Source: Roseburia sp. (lineage in GTDB: Bacteria > Bacillota > Clostridia > Lachnospirales > Lachnospiraceae). Taken from it: a stretch of DNA of 64,000 bases. Under the pieces are notes generated by a model that saw only the letters and a list, made by a program, of their open reading frames with translations, had not been told where the DNA came from and did no database searches. Positions 1-8,037 of this stretch are shown here, piece after piece. The stretch spans positions 62,001-126,000 of the forward strand of contig JAGBEG010000022.1 in assembly GCA_017937095.1 (NCBI GenBank), read 5' to 3'. Made by a program: the position numbers and the translations under genes. Numbering within the stretch: position 1 is the first letter of the stretch; every line of letters starts with the position of its first letter.

Positions 1-1192
1 AATAGGTGTGCGCTACAAAGATCGACGGCAGCATTCCGATTTTCGCCATCTCCTCCAGTTGATCTCTCCTTGCCGTCTGGCAGTGGATCATTACCGGACG
101 TAAGTCAGGCGCCTGATTCCCGGTCTGTTCCATGGCTTTTTCGTAACAGCGGATAAACTGATCCGAAGCGGCGTCTCCGTTTGCGTGTGCGAGAAGCTGA
201 TAGCCGTTTTCGATTGCGCATACGGCTGCCGCCTCCACCGCTTCATCCTCGTGCGTCGGATAGCCCGCATAGCTTTCCTCTCCCTCGTAAGGCTTTGTCA
301 GCCACGCCGATTTTCCCTGCGGCGAGCCGTCTAAGAGAATCTTTGCGCCGCCAATTTTCAAGCGGTTATGATACCTGTTCGCATACGCCGCATGGTCATG
401 GAAAGCCTTCTCCGGCGCATCCTCCGCCATGACATAGGAGACCACATCCACCTTGAACATGTGATTTTCCGCCATCTGAATGAGCCCTTCGAGCGCCTGC
501 CTGCCGGTGGCGCCGTCCTGCACCGTCGTGATTCCGTATTTCAGATAAATGTCCTGCACATTCTGCATCTGTTTTACCGGATCCATCTGAAACGTTGCGA
601 ACACCTTCATCAGGACCGGACCGAACGCCGCCATTTCCTCCAGATAACCGTTTAACGTGCCGTCCTCATATCTGCCGTAGTGACCGCCCTTGGGATCAGC
701 CGCGTCCTCCTTTAGCCCCGCCATTTTTAAAAGCGCTGTATTGACGACAAGCATATGACCGGACGCATGATACAGGCAGACCGGGATCTCAGAAGAAATC
801 TGATCCAGCACCTTCCTGTCGGGATGCCTCTCCTCCGTCAGAAAATTGTGGTCGTATCCGGTCGCAAACAGCACGCCGCCCTCCGGCAGGGGATGCTCCT
901 TTAAGTAAGCTCTGAGAAAAGAAATGATTTCCTCAAAGGATGTACAGCCCGACACATCGGGAAAAGAGGAGAACTGGGAGTACATTGCCATGTGGCTGTG
1001 CCCATCAATGAACGACGGCATCAGGGTTTTTCCCTTTAAGTCAATCTCTTCTGCATCCGCCCCGCACAGCAGCTTCGCATCGGCAAGTTTTCCTACAAAC
1101 GTGATTTCCCCGTCCTCTGCGACCACTGCCTCCGGCGCGTCGTTCTCATTTACCATGGTGATAATATCACCGCCGTAATATAACTTCTGCAT
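1..1192 (-). CDS. Amidohydrolase family 3 (YtcJ-like), C-terminus cut by window edge
   Basis: About 397 residues are visible, running off the left edge. The N-terminus has the short beta-sandwich start MQKLYYGGDIITM, followed near residue 65 by the metal-binding loop FIDGHSHMA (the HxH of amidohydrolases). Later come GATGRQALEGL and GGAKILLDGSPQGKSAWLT, which is typical of the amidohydrolase-3 group. Members are cytosolic metal-dependent deacylases or amidases of varied substrate. A GGAG ribosome site sits 5-6 bases before the ATG at 1192. It is the last visible gene of a minus-strand cluster with PII, GltS, dehydrogenase and aminotransferase genes, so hydrolysis of an N-acyl amine feeding the aminotransferase is a reasonable guess, not shown. 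Confidence 0.85.
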   Translation of the reverse strand, partial: MQKLYYGGDIITMVNENDAPEAVVAEDGEITFVGKLADAKLLCGADAEEIDLKGKTLMPSFIDGHSHMAMYSQFSSFPDVSGCTSFEEIISFLRAYLKEHPLPEGGVLFATGYDHNFLTEERHPDRKVLDQISSEIPVCLYHASGHMLVVNTALLKMAGLKEDAADPKGGHYGRYEDGTLNGYLEEMAAFGPVLMKVFATFQMDPVKQMQNVQDIYLKYGITTVQDGATGRQALEGLIQMAENHMFKVDVVSYVMAEDAPEKAFHDHAAYANRYHNRLKIGGAKILLDGSPQGKSAWLTKPYEGEESYAGYPTHEDEAVEAAAVCAIENGYQLLAHANGDAASDQFIRCYEKAMEQTGNQAPDLRPVMIHCQTARRDQLEEMAKIGMLPSIFVAHTY

Positions 1193-1230
1193 AGTTCTCC
1201 TCCTTTTGTTATATATACATTCTTCCCTAA

Positions 1231-1280
1231 TGCGGCATCCTCTTAATCATTCTTATGCGGCATCCTCTTAATCATCCTTG
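1231..1280. repeat. 25-bp tandem duplication at the 3' end of the PII gene
   Basis: Two adjacent 25-bp units (1231-1255 and 1256-1280) match at 23 of 25 positions. The right-hand unit contains the last codons (K-D-D) and stop of the PII gene. The left-hand unit, lying beyond the stop, still reads K-N-D-stop. Confidence 0.85.
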
Positions 1281-1597
1281 GAAGAACTTGAAATCGTATA
1301 ACTCTCCTCCACCGGAAGCACAAACACCTTTCCGTCGCCGGAGTTGCCGCTCTCTCCCGTGATTGCGGTCTGCATAATGATGTCAATGACTTCATTCTTA
1401 TCGTCATCCTCCACAACGACCATCAGTGCATTTTTCGTAATTTCCTCATAGCAGACGTCTCCTACCTGGATTCCCTTCTGGCGTCCTCTGCCGCCTACCT
1501 GCCACTTGGTCGATGCGTTATAGCCTGCCTCCGCAAGCGCGCTTGTCACTTCGTATACCTTCTCCGGTCTTACAACTGCCCATATCATCTTCATCAT
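1268..1597 (-). CDS. PII-family nitrogen signal protein, NifI-like
   Basis: The 109-residue product starts MMKMIWAVVRPEK. The ATG at 1597 has GGAG 7 bases upstream; longer readings to 1633 lack a placed ribosome site. Residues about 25-50 hold a short T-loop with GRGRQKGIQVGDVCYEE, and residues about 80-95 hold the nucleotide-binding B/C region TGESGNSGDGKVFVLPVEE. This T-loop resembles the NifI1 group better than GlnB/GlnK (from memory of the family). PII trimers sense ATP/ADP and 2-oxoglutarate and bind a target enzyme or transporter. No nitrogenase or AmtB is visible here; the neighbours are a GltS-like carrier and an aminotransferase, so either could be its target. The tail is serine- and aspartate-rich (SSSSKDD). 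Confidence 0.9.
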   Translation of the reverse strand: MMKMIWAVVRPEKVYEVTSALAEAGYNASTKWQVGGRGRQKGIQVGDVCYEEITKNALMVVVEDDDKNEVIDIIMQTAITGESGNSGDGKVFVLPVEESYTISSSSKDD

Positions 1598-1630
1598 AAT
1601 CATTCTCCTTTTCTCTTCAATCATCTGTGC

Positions 1631-1675
1631 CATTCTACCATCTGTTTCATTCCATCGACGTCATTCTATCATCTG
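1631..1675. repeat. Imperfect repeat of the GltS gene 3' end
   Basis: The motif CATTCTAYCATCTG occurs at 1631-1644 and again at 1662-1675, where it encodes the last residues Q-M-I-E of the transporter. The downstream copy has a changed stop. A third weaker trace lies just left of 1631. Confidence 0.7.
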
Positions 1676-3133
1676 CGTCACGCCGCCCGGCTCCCGCAGA
1701 AAGCCCTGTACAAATCCAAGATCTCCGTCATCGGAGCCGTCGGAAATACGTCCTCTGTGAAGACCAAAGGTCGGCTTGTTCCACAGATGCATTGGCTTTA
1801 ACAGCAGCAGATAGATAATGCCGAATACCGCCATGATACCCACGCAGAGCGGTACGGAAATCACATTTGTCATCGCCAGCGTCAGAAAAATCATGCCCGG
1901 CGCCGACAGCAGCATCGTCATATTCATCATGCCAAGCTCTACTGATGTCGTCGTCATCAATTTCGGATCTACGATGCGCACAAGTGCGATGCCGCTCGGC
2001 GTTGTTCCGGTACTGGTTCCATATACGCCAAGTACACGCTCAAAATCATTCTCTCCGCCGATTCTCTGTCCGAAATAAAGGCAGACGAACAATGTCAGAA
2101 CCGTAATCACTGCACTTTCAATCAGAATCGGAATCAGCCATTCTCCGACTAACTCCAGCTTGACCGCCATGAATGCGCAGACAACCAGATAATCGGACAG
2201 CCAGCCTGTAATCTTGCTTAAAAGCACGTCATTTTTCAGGAAAGTAAGCTTTAATTTCTTCATGACCGCCTTTACGACATAGGCTGCGAGCATACCGCAG
2301 AAAAACATCATGCTGGAAAACGTCGGTCCGAAAATCGGAATCAGTGCGATCAGCTTCGAGATTCCGATTGCCACGATATAGCAGACGCCGATTACCGCGA
2401 AGTGAAATGCCAGCGTTTCAAGGCTTCCGCTGTGCGTCGTGACCTTTCCCATGGATTCGCGCTGCTCCTCTGTCTGGAAGTAGCCCTTCTCCACGGATTC
2501 ATTCATCTTTCCGGTATTGCGCGGAATCTTTTTCTTCATTCCAATCTTCGCCAACGGTACGCCGACCAGAAACGCCGCCAGAAATCCTACCACCGCAAAG
2601 GAAATTGCCACCTGTGAGGAATTTGGAAAACCGTACTGCTGCTCAAAGATCTGTCCGTAGGTCGCCGCCTGCCCGGGTCCCTGACAGAACGCGAACGGAA
2701 TCAGCATACCGTATTCCGGCGCCATCCCAAACGGCTTTCCAACGACCGCGATCAGCAGATAACCGACCACCGGTGTTAAAATATAGAGCGCGCACCAGAT
2801 CATTCCCATACCGAGTGCACCCTTCATCATACCGGAGCCTTTTTTCGCGGCGTCCGGGTCTGTCTTTTTCTTCTTCGCATCCGTAAGACCGATGGAAATA
2901 AAGGAAATCGTAAACATCACATTTACAATTTCTGTAAACATATCCGGATTTGCCCCGCCAAGCTCCGTGTGGAACAGGTTCGGAACCACATTCATAAAGA
3001 TAAATCCCAGGATTCCCGCGATGACGCTGACAGGTACCAGCATCTTCCGCAAAAACGGAATTTTTGCCCGAAGCACCATTCCTATACAAATCATGATGCT
3101 TGCAAGCCCAAGCGCTATCATTGCTGCATTCAT
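1661..3133 (-). CDS. GltS-like sodium:dicarboxylate/glutamate symporter
   Basis: The 490-residue integral membrane protein has about 11-12 hydrophobic segments. They begin with MNAAMIALGLASIMICIGMV and include two similar halves with FCQGPGQAATYG (residues about 145-157) and GTSTGTTPSGIALVR (about 365-380). These glycine-rich re-entrant loops are characteristic of the GltS (ESS) family. Known members carry glutamate with sodium across the cytoplasmic membrane. It lies 58 bases after the dehydrogenase gene and directly before the PII gene, which suggests co-transcription and possible PII control. The substrate may be glutamate (product of the transamination) or another anion; the sequence does not decide. 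A long charged insert at residues about 195-235 is unusual. Confidence 0.85.
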   Translation of the reverse strand: MNAAMIALGLASIMICIGMVLRAKIPFLRKMLVPVSVIAGILGFIFMNVVPNLFHTELGGANPDMFTEIVNVMFTISFISIGLTDAKKKKTDPDAAKKGSGMMKGALGMGMIWCALYILTPVVGYLLIAVVGKPFGMAPEYGMLIPFAFCQGPGQAATYGQIFEQQYGFPNSSQVAISFAVVGFLAAFLVGVPLAKIGMKKKIPRNTGKMNESVEKGYFQTEEQRESMGKVTTHSGSLETLAFHFAVIGVCYIVAIGISKLIALIPIFGPTFSSMMFFCGMLAAYVVKAVMKKLKLTFLKNDVLLSKITGWLSDYLVVCAFMAVKLELVGEWLIPILIESAVITVLTLFVCLYFGQRIGGENDFERVLGVYGTSTGTTPSGIALVRIVDPKLMTTTSVELGMMNMTMLLSAPGMIFLTLAMTNVISVPLCVGIMAVFGIIYLLLLKPMHLWNKPTFGLHRGRISDGSDDGDLGFVQGFLREPGGVTQMIE

Positions 3134-3191
3134 ATTATAGCCTCCCTTCTGCTACAACCGGAACGTCCGTACAACACGGACCTCCCTCCTT

Positions 3192-4310
3192 TTACCGAAA
3201 CGACTCATACATCCCAGAGAGCATCTCATCCGTGATCTCCACCGGATTGTTATAAAGATTCGGATGACGGCTGATGCGGACCAGTTCATCGATCTGCGCA
3301 TCCGTCAGATTCAAATGCTTCAGATCAGTTAAAAGTCCCAGTTCTTCTTTGAGCGCATGAATCCGCTCCGCCATTTCTTCCACGCCGGCAAAGCCAATTT
3401 CCTTTGCGAAAGTTTCCAGTCTTCCACCCTCTGCCGATGCATTGATTCTTGCAAAATAATCCAATGTCAGACCGCATGCTTCCCCGTGGGGGATATGATA
3501 GAGATTCGTCAGCGGAAACGAGCACGCATGGGATGCGGTCGTCTTCGGCAGCGTAAACGCCAGCCCCGCAATCACGGACGCTTCCGCCATCTTTTCTCTT
3601 GCTTCCCTGTCACTGCCGTCCACATAAGCCCGTTTTAAATAGGTGAAAACAAGCTTACATGCATGTTGCGCCAGCGCGTCGCACACCGGCTGATGTCCTT
3701 TGCTCCAGAAGCCCTCCAACGCATGACAGAGCACATCGATTCCGGTGCTTGCCGTCACCTTCGGCGGCATGGAATAGGTAAGCTCCGGGTCGATCAGCGC
3801 AATCGACGGATAAAACCCATTCGATACAATCGGCGATTTCTTTCCGTTCGCATGATCTGTGAGCACCGAGACACAGGTCACCTCGCTTCCGGTTCCCGCC
3901 GTCGTTGGAACTGCGATAAGCGGCAGATGTGCAAGCGGCATTGCCTCCCCTGTTCCGTGATATTTGCGGATGGAATCATTTGTCAGGCAGATGCTTGCCG
4001 CCGCCTTCGCACAGTCAAGCGCGCTCCCGCCGCCAAGCGCCACCACAAACCCATGCTTATTCTCCCGCAGCAGCTTCGCGCAGGCGTCCACCTCCGTGAC
4101 ATCGGGATTCGGAGACACCTCACTGTAAATCCCGGTCAGAATACCGCCGCTCTCCGACACGAGCTGTTCTGCAAGACCGCTGGCTGCGAAGAACGGATCG
4201 GCAACGAGCAGACCGTCCTTGCATCCCAGAGACTCCGCAGCCGCCTTTAGTTCTTTGCGAATCCCGTTTCCAAACTGGATGGTCACGGGCTGTAAATATT
4301 CCCAATTCAT
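3192..4310 (-). CDS. Iron-type (group III) alcohol dehydrogenase
   Basis: The 372-residue protein has the nucleotide loop GGGSALDCAK at 93-102, PTTAGTGSEVT at 135-145, and likely metal ligands D192, H196 and two later histidines in ASHACSFPLTNLYHIPHGEA. Such enzymes reduce small aldehydes with NAD(P)H in the cytosol. Directly after a class III aminotransferase gene, the expected substrate is the aldehyde made by deamination. Known pairs of this design include taurine aminotransferase with a sulfoacetaldehyde reductase, and a phosphonoacetaldehyde reductase is another option. The TauE-like exporter nearby favours a sulfonate product such as isethionate, but this is inference. Length is normal for the family. 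Confidence 0.85.
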   Translation of the reverse strand: MNWEYLQPVTIQFGNGIRKELKAAAESLGCKDGLLVADPFFAASGLAEQLVSESGGILTGIYSEVSPNPDVTEVDACAKLLRENKHGFVVALGGGSALDCAKAAASICLTNDSIRKYHGTGEAMPLAHLPLIAVPTTAGTGSEVTCVSVLTDHANGKKSPIVSNGFYPSIALIDPELTYSMPPKVTASTGIDVLCHALEGFWSKGHQPVCDALAQHACKLVFTYLKRAYVDGSDREAREKMAEASVIAGLAFTLPKTTASHACSFPLTNLYHIPHGEACGLTLDYFARINASAEGGRLETFAKEIGFAGVEEMAERIHALKEELGLLTDLKHLNLTDAQIDELVRISRHPNLYNNPVEITDEMLSGMYESFR

Positions 4311-4327
4311 ACCGATACCTCTTTTCC

Positions 4328-4409
4328 GCTCCTACGCGATTTCGCCCGAAGCAATTTTCTCATTTTCTGCTCCTACGCAATCTCGCCTGAAGCAATCTTC
4401 TCATCCACC
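4328..4409. repeat. 41-bp duplication of the aminotransferase 3' end
   Basis: Units begin at 4328 and 4369. The right-hand unit carries the real last codons EKIASGEIA and stop. The left-hand unit, beyond the stop and in another frame relative to it, encodes the same nine residues and stop with only silent base changes. Confidence 0.85.
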
Positions 4410-5722
4410 ATGGAAAGCACCTCATCCAGAATCGGAAGATACTCCTCCAGTTCCTCCTTTGTGATGATGAGCGGCGGACAGATTTCAATGAAATTCTCTC
4501 TGCCGAAGGTGGCAAATCCGCGTTTCTTTAACTCTGCAAAAATCCACGGCATCCACGGTCCCGGCACTCCGTACTCCTGCATCGGCTCTCTTGTCTCCTT
4601 ATTCTTTACGACCTCAAGCGCTCCGAACAAGCCGATACATCTCGCCTCGCCGATGCACGCGTGTTTTTCCACCATCTCATCCATAAAGGAGGCAACGATT
4701 TCATGCATATCTGCAACATGCTTTTCTATCTCATGATCCTTATAGTAATTCATTGCCGCCACGCCTGCCGCACATGCAAGCGTATGACCGGAATAGGTCA
4801 GACCGCACTGCAGTACATTTTCCTCAAAATATTTCGCCACACGCTCATTGACAATGACTCCGCCAAGCTGTACATATCCGCAGGTAACGCCTTTTGCGAA
4901 GGTAATCATATCCGGTTTGAAATCAAAATTCTGCCATGCGAACCATTTCCCGGTTCTGAAAAAGCCTGCCATGACCTCGTCGCAGATCATCAGGATGCCG
5001 TATTTATCACAGAGCGCGCGCACACCTTCCATGTAGCCCTTCGGCGGAAGGATGACGCCGTTCGCTCCTACAATCGTCTCCATCAGGATTGCCGCTACAT
5101 TCTGCGTTCCCTCATAGCGGAGCTGTAAATCCAGATCGGCTAACGCTTTCTTCGTCACCGCCTCGTCATCCACGCCATAGGTAAAGCCGTCGCGGTACAT
5201 CTGCGGATTCATGAACTTGACGAACCCGTTCGCTCCGCCGATCTCCGCCGCAAATCTCCGCCAGTCGCCCGATGCATTGGATGCGGCTAAGGTCGCCCCG
5301 TGATAACTGCGGTAGCAGGAGAAAATCTTCGTTCTGCCTGTCACCATACGCGCCATCTTGATCGCGTTCTCATTTGACTCCGCTCCGCCGTTCGTGAAAA
5401 ATACTCTCCTGTAGGTATCCGCTCCGGCTGCCTCCACCAGCATTTTCGCAAGCGTGCTCTTCGGCTCTGAGGCATATGCCGGCGCCATAAAGCACATTTT
5501 ATCCGCCTGCTCCTTGATTGCCTCGACAATCTCGGGAAGCTCGTGTCCCAAGTTCGAGCAGACTAAAAGGGACGCCATATCCGCGTATTTCTTTCCGTCA
5601 TAATCCCAGAAATAAATTCCCTTTGCCCGCTCCACCGGAAGCGCCTCCACGCCCGATTTGCTCCATGACTGCATCACATACTGCTTATGCATTTCTGCTA
5701 CTTCTTTTCCTGTTAAACTCAT
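4373..5722 (-). CDS. Class III PLP-dependent aminotransferase (taurine/omega-amino acid type)
   Basis: The 449-residue protein starts MSLTGKEVAEMHKQ. The ATG at 5722 has AAAGGAG 8 bases upstream. PLP-site features are NGGAESNENA (111-120), the aromatic YRSYHGAT (137-144), D248 in ICDEV, and the Schiff-base lysine K277 in ITFAKGVTCGY. The family moves an amino group from an omega-amine or beta-amino acid to pyruvate or 2-oxoglutarate. Taurine aminotransferases belong here, and the flanking TauE-like exporter and iron-type dehydrogenase fit taurine or a related amine; beta-alanine, 4-aminobutyrate or 2-aminoethylphosphonate cannot be excluded. A structured leader with terminator (5751-5872) precedes it. 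Its 3' end is duplicated downstream. Confidence 0.88.
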   Translation of the reverse strand: MSLTGKEVAEMHKQYVMQSWSKSGVEALPVERAKGIYFWDYDGKKYADMASLLVCSNLGHELPEIVEAIKEQADKMCFMAPAYASEPKSTLAKMLVEAAGADTYRRVFFTNGGAESNENAIKMARMVTGRTKIFSCYRSYHGATLAASNASGDWRRFAAEIGGANGFVKFMNPQMYRDGFTYGVDDEAVTKKALADLDLQLRYEGTQNVAAILMETIVGANGVILPPKGYMEGVRALCDKYGILMICDEVMAGFFRTGKWFAWQNFDFKPDMITFAKGVTCGYVQLGGVIVNERVAKYFEENVLQCGLTYSGHTLACAAGVAAMNYYKDHEIEKHVADMHEIVASFMDEMVEKHACIGEARCIGLFGALEVVKNKETREPMQEYGVPGPWMPWIFAELKKRGFATFGRENFIEICPPLIITKEELEEYLPILDEVLSMVDEKIASGEIA

Positions 5723-5750
5723 ATTGCTGACTCCTTTCCTCTGTCCATAC

Positions 5751-5796
5751 AAAAAGACGCCAGTTGCGGACACTCTGTCCGTTCCTGACGCCTTTG
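5751..5796 (-). terminator. Intrinsic terminator between tauE-like gene and aminotransferase
   Basis: Read on the minus strand, AAAGGCGTCAG pairs with CTGGCGTCTTT, with an inner GGACA/TGTCC hairpin, followed by a U-run. It either ends the exporter transcript or is a regulated attenuator of the aminotransferase operon. Confidence 0.8.
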
Positions 5797-5872
5797 TCAT
5801 CTTATTTGTATTTCCCTGTTGTAGTTATCATAGACGACCGCAGGGCTTTGTTCAACGTTCACGGGGCTAAAG
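5751..5872 (-). ncRNA. Candidate structured leader RNA, copy B
   Basis: In RNA sense it shows CCCCGUGAACGUUGAACA, a CCCUG/CAGGG pairing, an A-rich joint, GACAAAGGCGUCAG and the terminator hairpin. The same ordered blocks occur at 7912-8028 before pucR. No known riboswitch class was recognised. Conservation of blocks outside the terminator is what suggests a leader RNA. Confidence 0.4.
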
Positions 5873-5874
5873 TT

Positions 5875-5894
5875 TTTTGTGCACATGCACAAAA
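5875..5894. promoter_or_regulatory. Palindrome downstream of the TauE-like gene
   Basis: TTTTGTGCA and TGCACAAAA form a perfect 9-bp inverted repeat around a 2-base centre, just 3' of the exporter stop. There is no U-run, so an operator is as likely as an RNA hairpin. A similar site lies at 35943-35960. Confidence 0.35.
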
Positions 5895-5900
5895 GCTTCC

Positions 5901-6611
5901 CTACACCAGAAGGGATGCACCGGAAATTAGCAAGAGCACATATGTGATTTTCAAAAACTGTTCCTGATTGATTCTTTTATATAACATATTTCCGACAATG
6001 ACAGACAGTATCAGCGGAACAATACTCATTCCCACCGCCCGAAGGCACTGCGCCGTATAATACCCCGCCCTGTAATGCGATACAATTAAGCAAGCATTGA
6101 GTATGACCCACACCGGGGCTACCGTCGCGCGAAATTCATTCTTATCCTTCAGGACGCTGACCGCATAGATTACCAGAAGCGCCCCGCCGGACAAAAACAT
6201 CCCGTGAATGATACCTGCCGCGGCAAGCACGAAGACCATCGCCGCCTTAGGGAGCGCTATCTGCTTTTTCCAGAACATCTTCTTTACCGCGACTGCAATT
6301 ACCAGCACCGCATAGAGCTGCAAAAGAATCGTAAGCGGAATCCGCTCGAACAGCCAGACGCCCACTGCCATCCCGACTGCCATCCCACAGACCATCTGCG
6401 CCAGAATGCGGCGGTTTATATACCTCCGGTTCTGCACGGTAATGACAAGGCACGCAAGCATGGTAAAAATATTGAGCACCGCTTTTGCCTCTTCCACCCC
6501 GACCAGACGGATGGAAAACGGCATGGCGAGCAGCGTCCCCGCAAATCCGGTGATCGTCTGCATGGTATTTGCCAGAAATAATACAATTTGAAATAACAAT
6601 TCGTTTAACAT
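5901..6611 (-). CDS. TauE/SafE-family membrane exporter
   Basis: The 236-residue protein has about 7-8 hydrophobic helices. It begins MLNELLFQIVLFLANTMQTITGFAG, and the early TGFAG motif and the second-half GIIHGMFLSGGALL are typical of the two-repeat TauE/SafE family. Members are proposed to export sulfite, sulfoacetate and other organosulfonates. It sits between the PucR regulator gene and the aminotransferase gene. In that context it could expel the reduced sulfonate left after nitrogen is taken from the amine. Substrate is inferred from neighbours only. Confidence 0.8.
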   Translation of the reverse strand: MLNELLFQIVLFLANTMQTITGFAGTLLAMPFSIRLVGVEEAKAVLNIFTMLACLVITVQNRRYINRRILAQMVCGMAVGMAVGVWLFERIPLTILLQLYAVLVIAVAVKKMFWKKQIALPKAAMVFVLAAAGIIHGMFLSGGALLVIYAVSVLKDKNEFRATVAPVWVILNACLIVSHYRAGYYTAQCLRAVGMSIVPLILSVIVGNMLYKRINQEQFLKITYVLLLISGASLLV

Positions 6612-6697
6612 TCGAAATCTCCCTTCTTTGCTTTACAGGGAAACACAAAGAACAGATTTCCGATATGTATCATTTATATACGCATTTTTTTGTTTTG

Positions 6698-7870
6698 TCA
6701 ACGGATTTCCCGGATCATGAACGCCACCATCAGCTTTGTGCGGTCAGCGGGGTCATTTACGGAAAGCTTTAATATCTCCTCGATTTTGTGAAGCTTATAG
6801 GTCACAGAGTTCCGGTGAAGATGCATCTGTGCCGCCAATTCCTGCACGCTGCAGTCCAGCGCAAAGTATTTGCCCAGAAAATACAGATAATCCGTCTCAT
6901 TGACATGATCGTATTTCTCCAGAACTCCAAGCGTCTCCGTATAGTATTCCTCCATGACCTCCTGATTCTCCAGCGAAAACAAAAGCTTATATAGCCCAAG
7001 CTCCGAATACATCACCGGCTCGTTTTTCCGTCCCCGCTTCTTCTGTAAGCGCCGGACCTGCTCCGCCTGCGCGAAGCTTGCCGCAATCTTTCCCGCCTCC
7101 CCTGCACATCTTCCGATTCCCATGTAACAGCAGAAATCCTCCGACAGATATTCCCTGACGCTCCCGACGAACAGAGCAAGCTGCTCCTTTACGGCGTCCT
7201 CCGTCACATTACAGAAAAAGACCGCCATTGCGCCGTCGTTTTCGAGCACCGCCGACTGTCTCTGATACGCCCGGAAGAAATCCGACGCATAGCGCAGAAG
7301 TTTTTTCTTAAACCTTTCCGTCATGCGCATTCCCGTTTTGTCACAGACTTCCAGCACAGCAACGCAGTAGGACCACTCCTTTTTGTAGCCGTGCTTCTTT
7401 AGCGCGGGCAGATACATATCTGTATTTTCCGGCAGAAAAATCGCATTTTTAAGCGCCGCTTCTACCTCCATCTCCTTGAAATCATCCATGTTGATCTGCG
7501 TGGTAAATTCACGCATGATATTCGCCATGTGCACGCGCCACGGCACGCGGAAAACCGGAAATCCCTTCTCATTTCCGAATGCAATGACCTCCGGCGGTAT
7601 TTCTTCGATATAAGGTCCGACATTGATGACCATGCCCGCCGCTCCCTGCTTCTGGTTATACCGTACCAGCTCCAGCAGATCCTCCGCCCCTTTGAGCGCG
7701 ATTCCGGTCGCAAACGCCACCTCGTCTCCCTCAAGGAAAGAAGAAATGTCCGTACCTTCCACCATATGCACCCAGCGCACCGGATGATCCAGCCCCGCCT
7801 CGCCTGCAACCAGTTGTATTTCCTCTGCATGACGGATTCCCTCATATAGCTGACGCAATGACACTGCCAT
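6698..7870 (-). CDS. PucR-family transcriptional regulator
   Basis: The 390-residue protein has an N-terminal PucR sensory domain (residues about 8-125; GLDHPVRWVHMVEGTDISSFL is shared by the family), a middle GGDEF-like region of no visible catalytic motif, and a C-terminal HTH_30 domain near residues 335-385 (CSVQELAAQMHLHRNSVTYK). PucR-type proteins control purine, amino-acid or amine catabolism in Firmicutes and Actinobacteria. It is the first gene of the cluster and most likely its local regulator. A leader RNA with terminator lies upstream at 7912-8028, separating it from the gal operon. Confidence 0.88.
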   Translation of the reverse strand: MAVSLRQLYEGIRHAEEIQLVAGEAGLDHPVRWVHMVEGTDISSFLEGDEVAFATGIALKGAEDLLELVRYNQKQGAAGMVINVGPYIEEIPPEVIAFGNEKGFPVFRVPWRVHMANIMREFTTQINMDDFKEMEVEAALKNAIFLPENTDMYLPALKKHGYKKEWSYCVAVLEVCDKTGMRMTERFKKKLLRYASDFFRAYQRQSAVLENDGAMAVFFCNVTEDAVKEQLALFVGSVREYLSEDFCCYMGIGRCAGEAGKIAASFAQAEQVRRLQKKRGRKNEPVMYSELGLYKLLFSLENQEVMEEYYTETLGVLEKYDHVNETDYLYFLGKYFALDCSVQELAAQMHLHRNSVTYKLHKIEEILKLSVNDPADRTKLMVAFMIREIR

Positions 7871-7911
7871 AAAGAACCTCCTTTTCTCTTGTGCTCTTAT
7901 GAAAATGGAAC

Positions 7912-7957
7912 AAAAAAAGATGCCAACACAGTTATTTTAACTGACGCTGACATCTTT
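7912..7957 (-). terminator. Intrinsic terminator after galT
   Basis: On the minus strand AAAGATGTCA pairs with TGGCATCTTT around an inner CAGTTA/TAACTG hairpin, followed by seven U residues. It closes the galK-galT transcript or attenuates pucR. Confidence 0.85.
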
Positions 7958-8028
7958 GTCCTGCTATTTCTGTTTTGTTTTCTCAAATCCTGCTGTGCGG
8001 TTGCTGTTCCACCCGTTCACAGGTCTGA
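7912..8028 (-). ncRNA. Candidate structured leader RNA, copy A
   Basis: In RNA sense it shows CCUGUGAACGGGUGGAACA, a closing CAGCAGG, an A-rich joint, GACAAAGAUGUCAG and the terminator. Order and spacing match copy B at 5751-5872 although hairpin bases differ in a pairing-preserving way. Confidence 0.4.
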
Positions 8029-8037
8029 ATCGTAACG

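Noticed and set aside
1598-1633. N-terminal extension of the PII protein
   Set aside because: It reads through the repeat of the GltS 3' end. The GGAG site sets the start at 1597.
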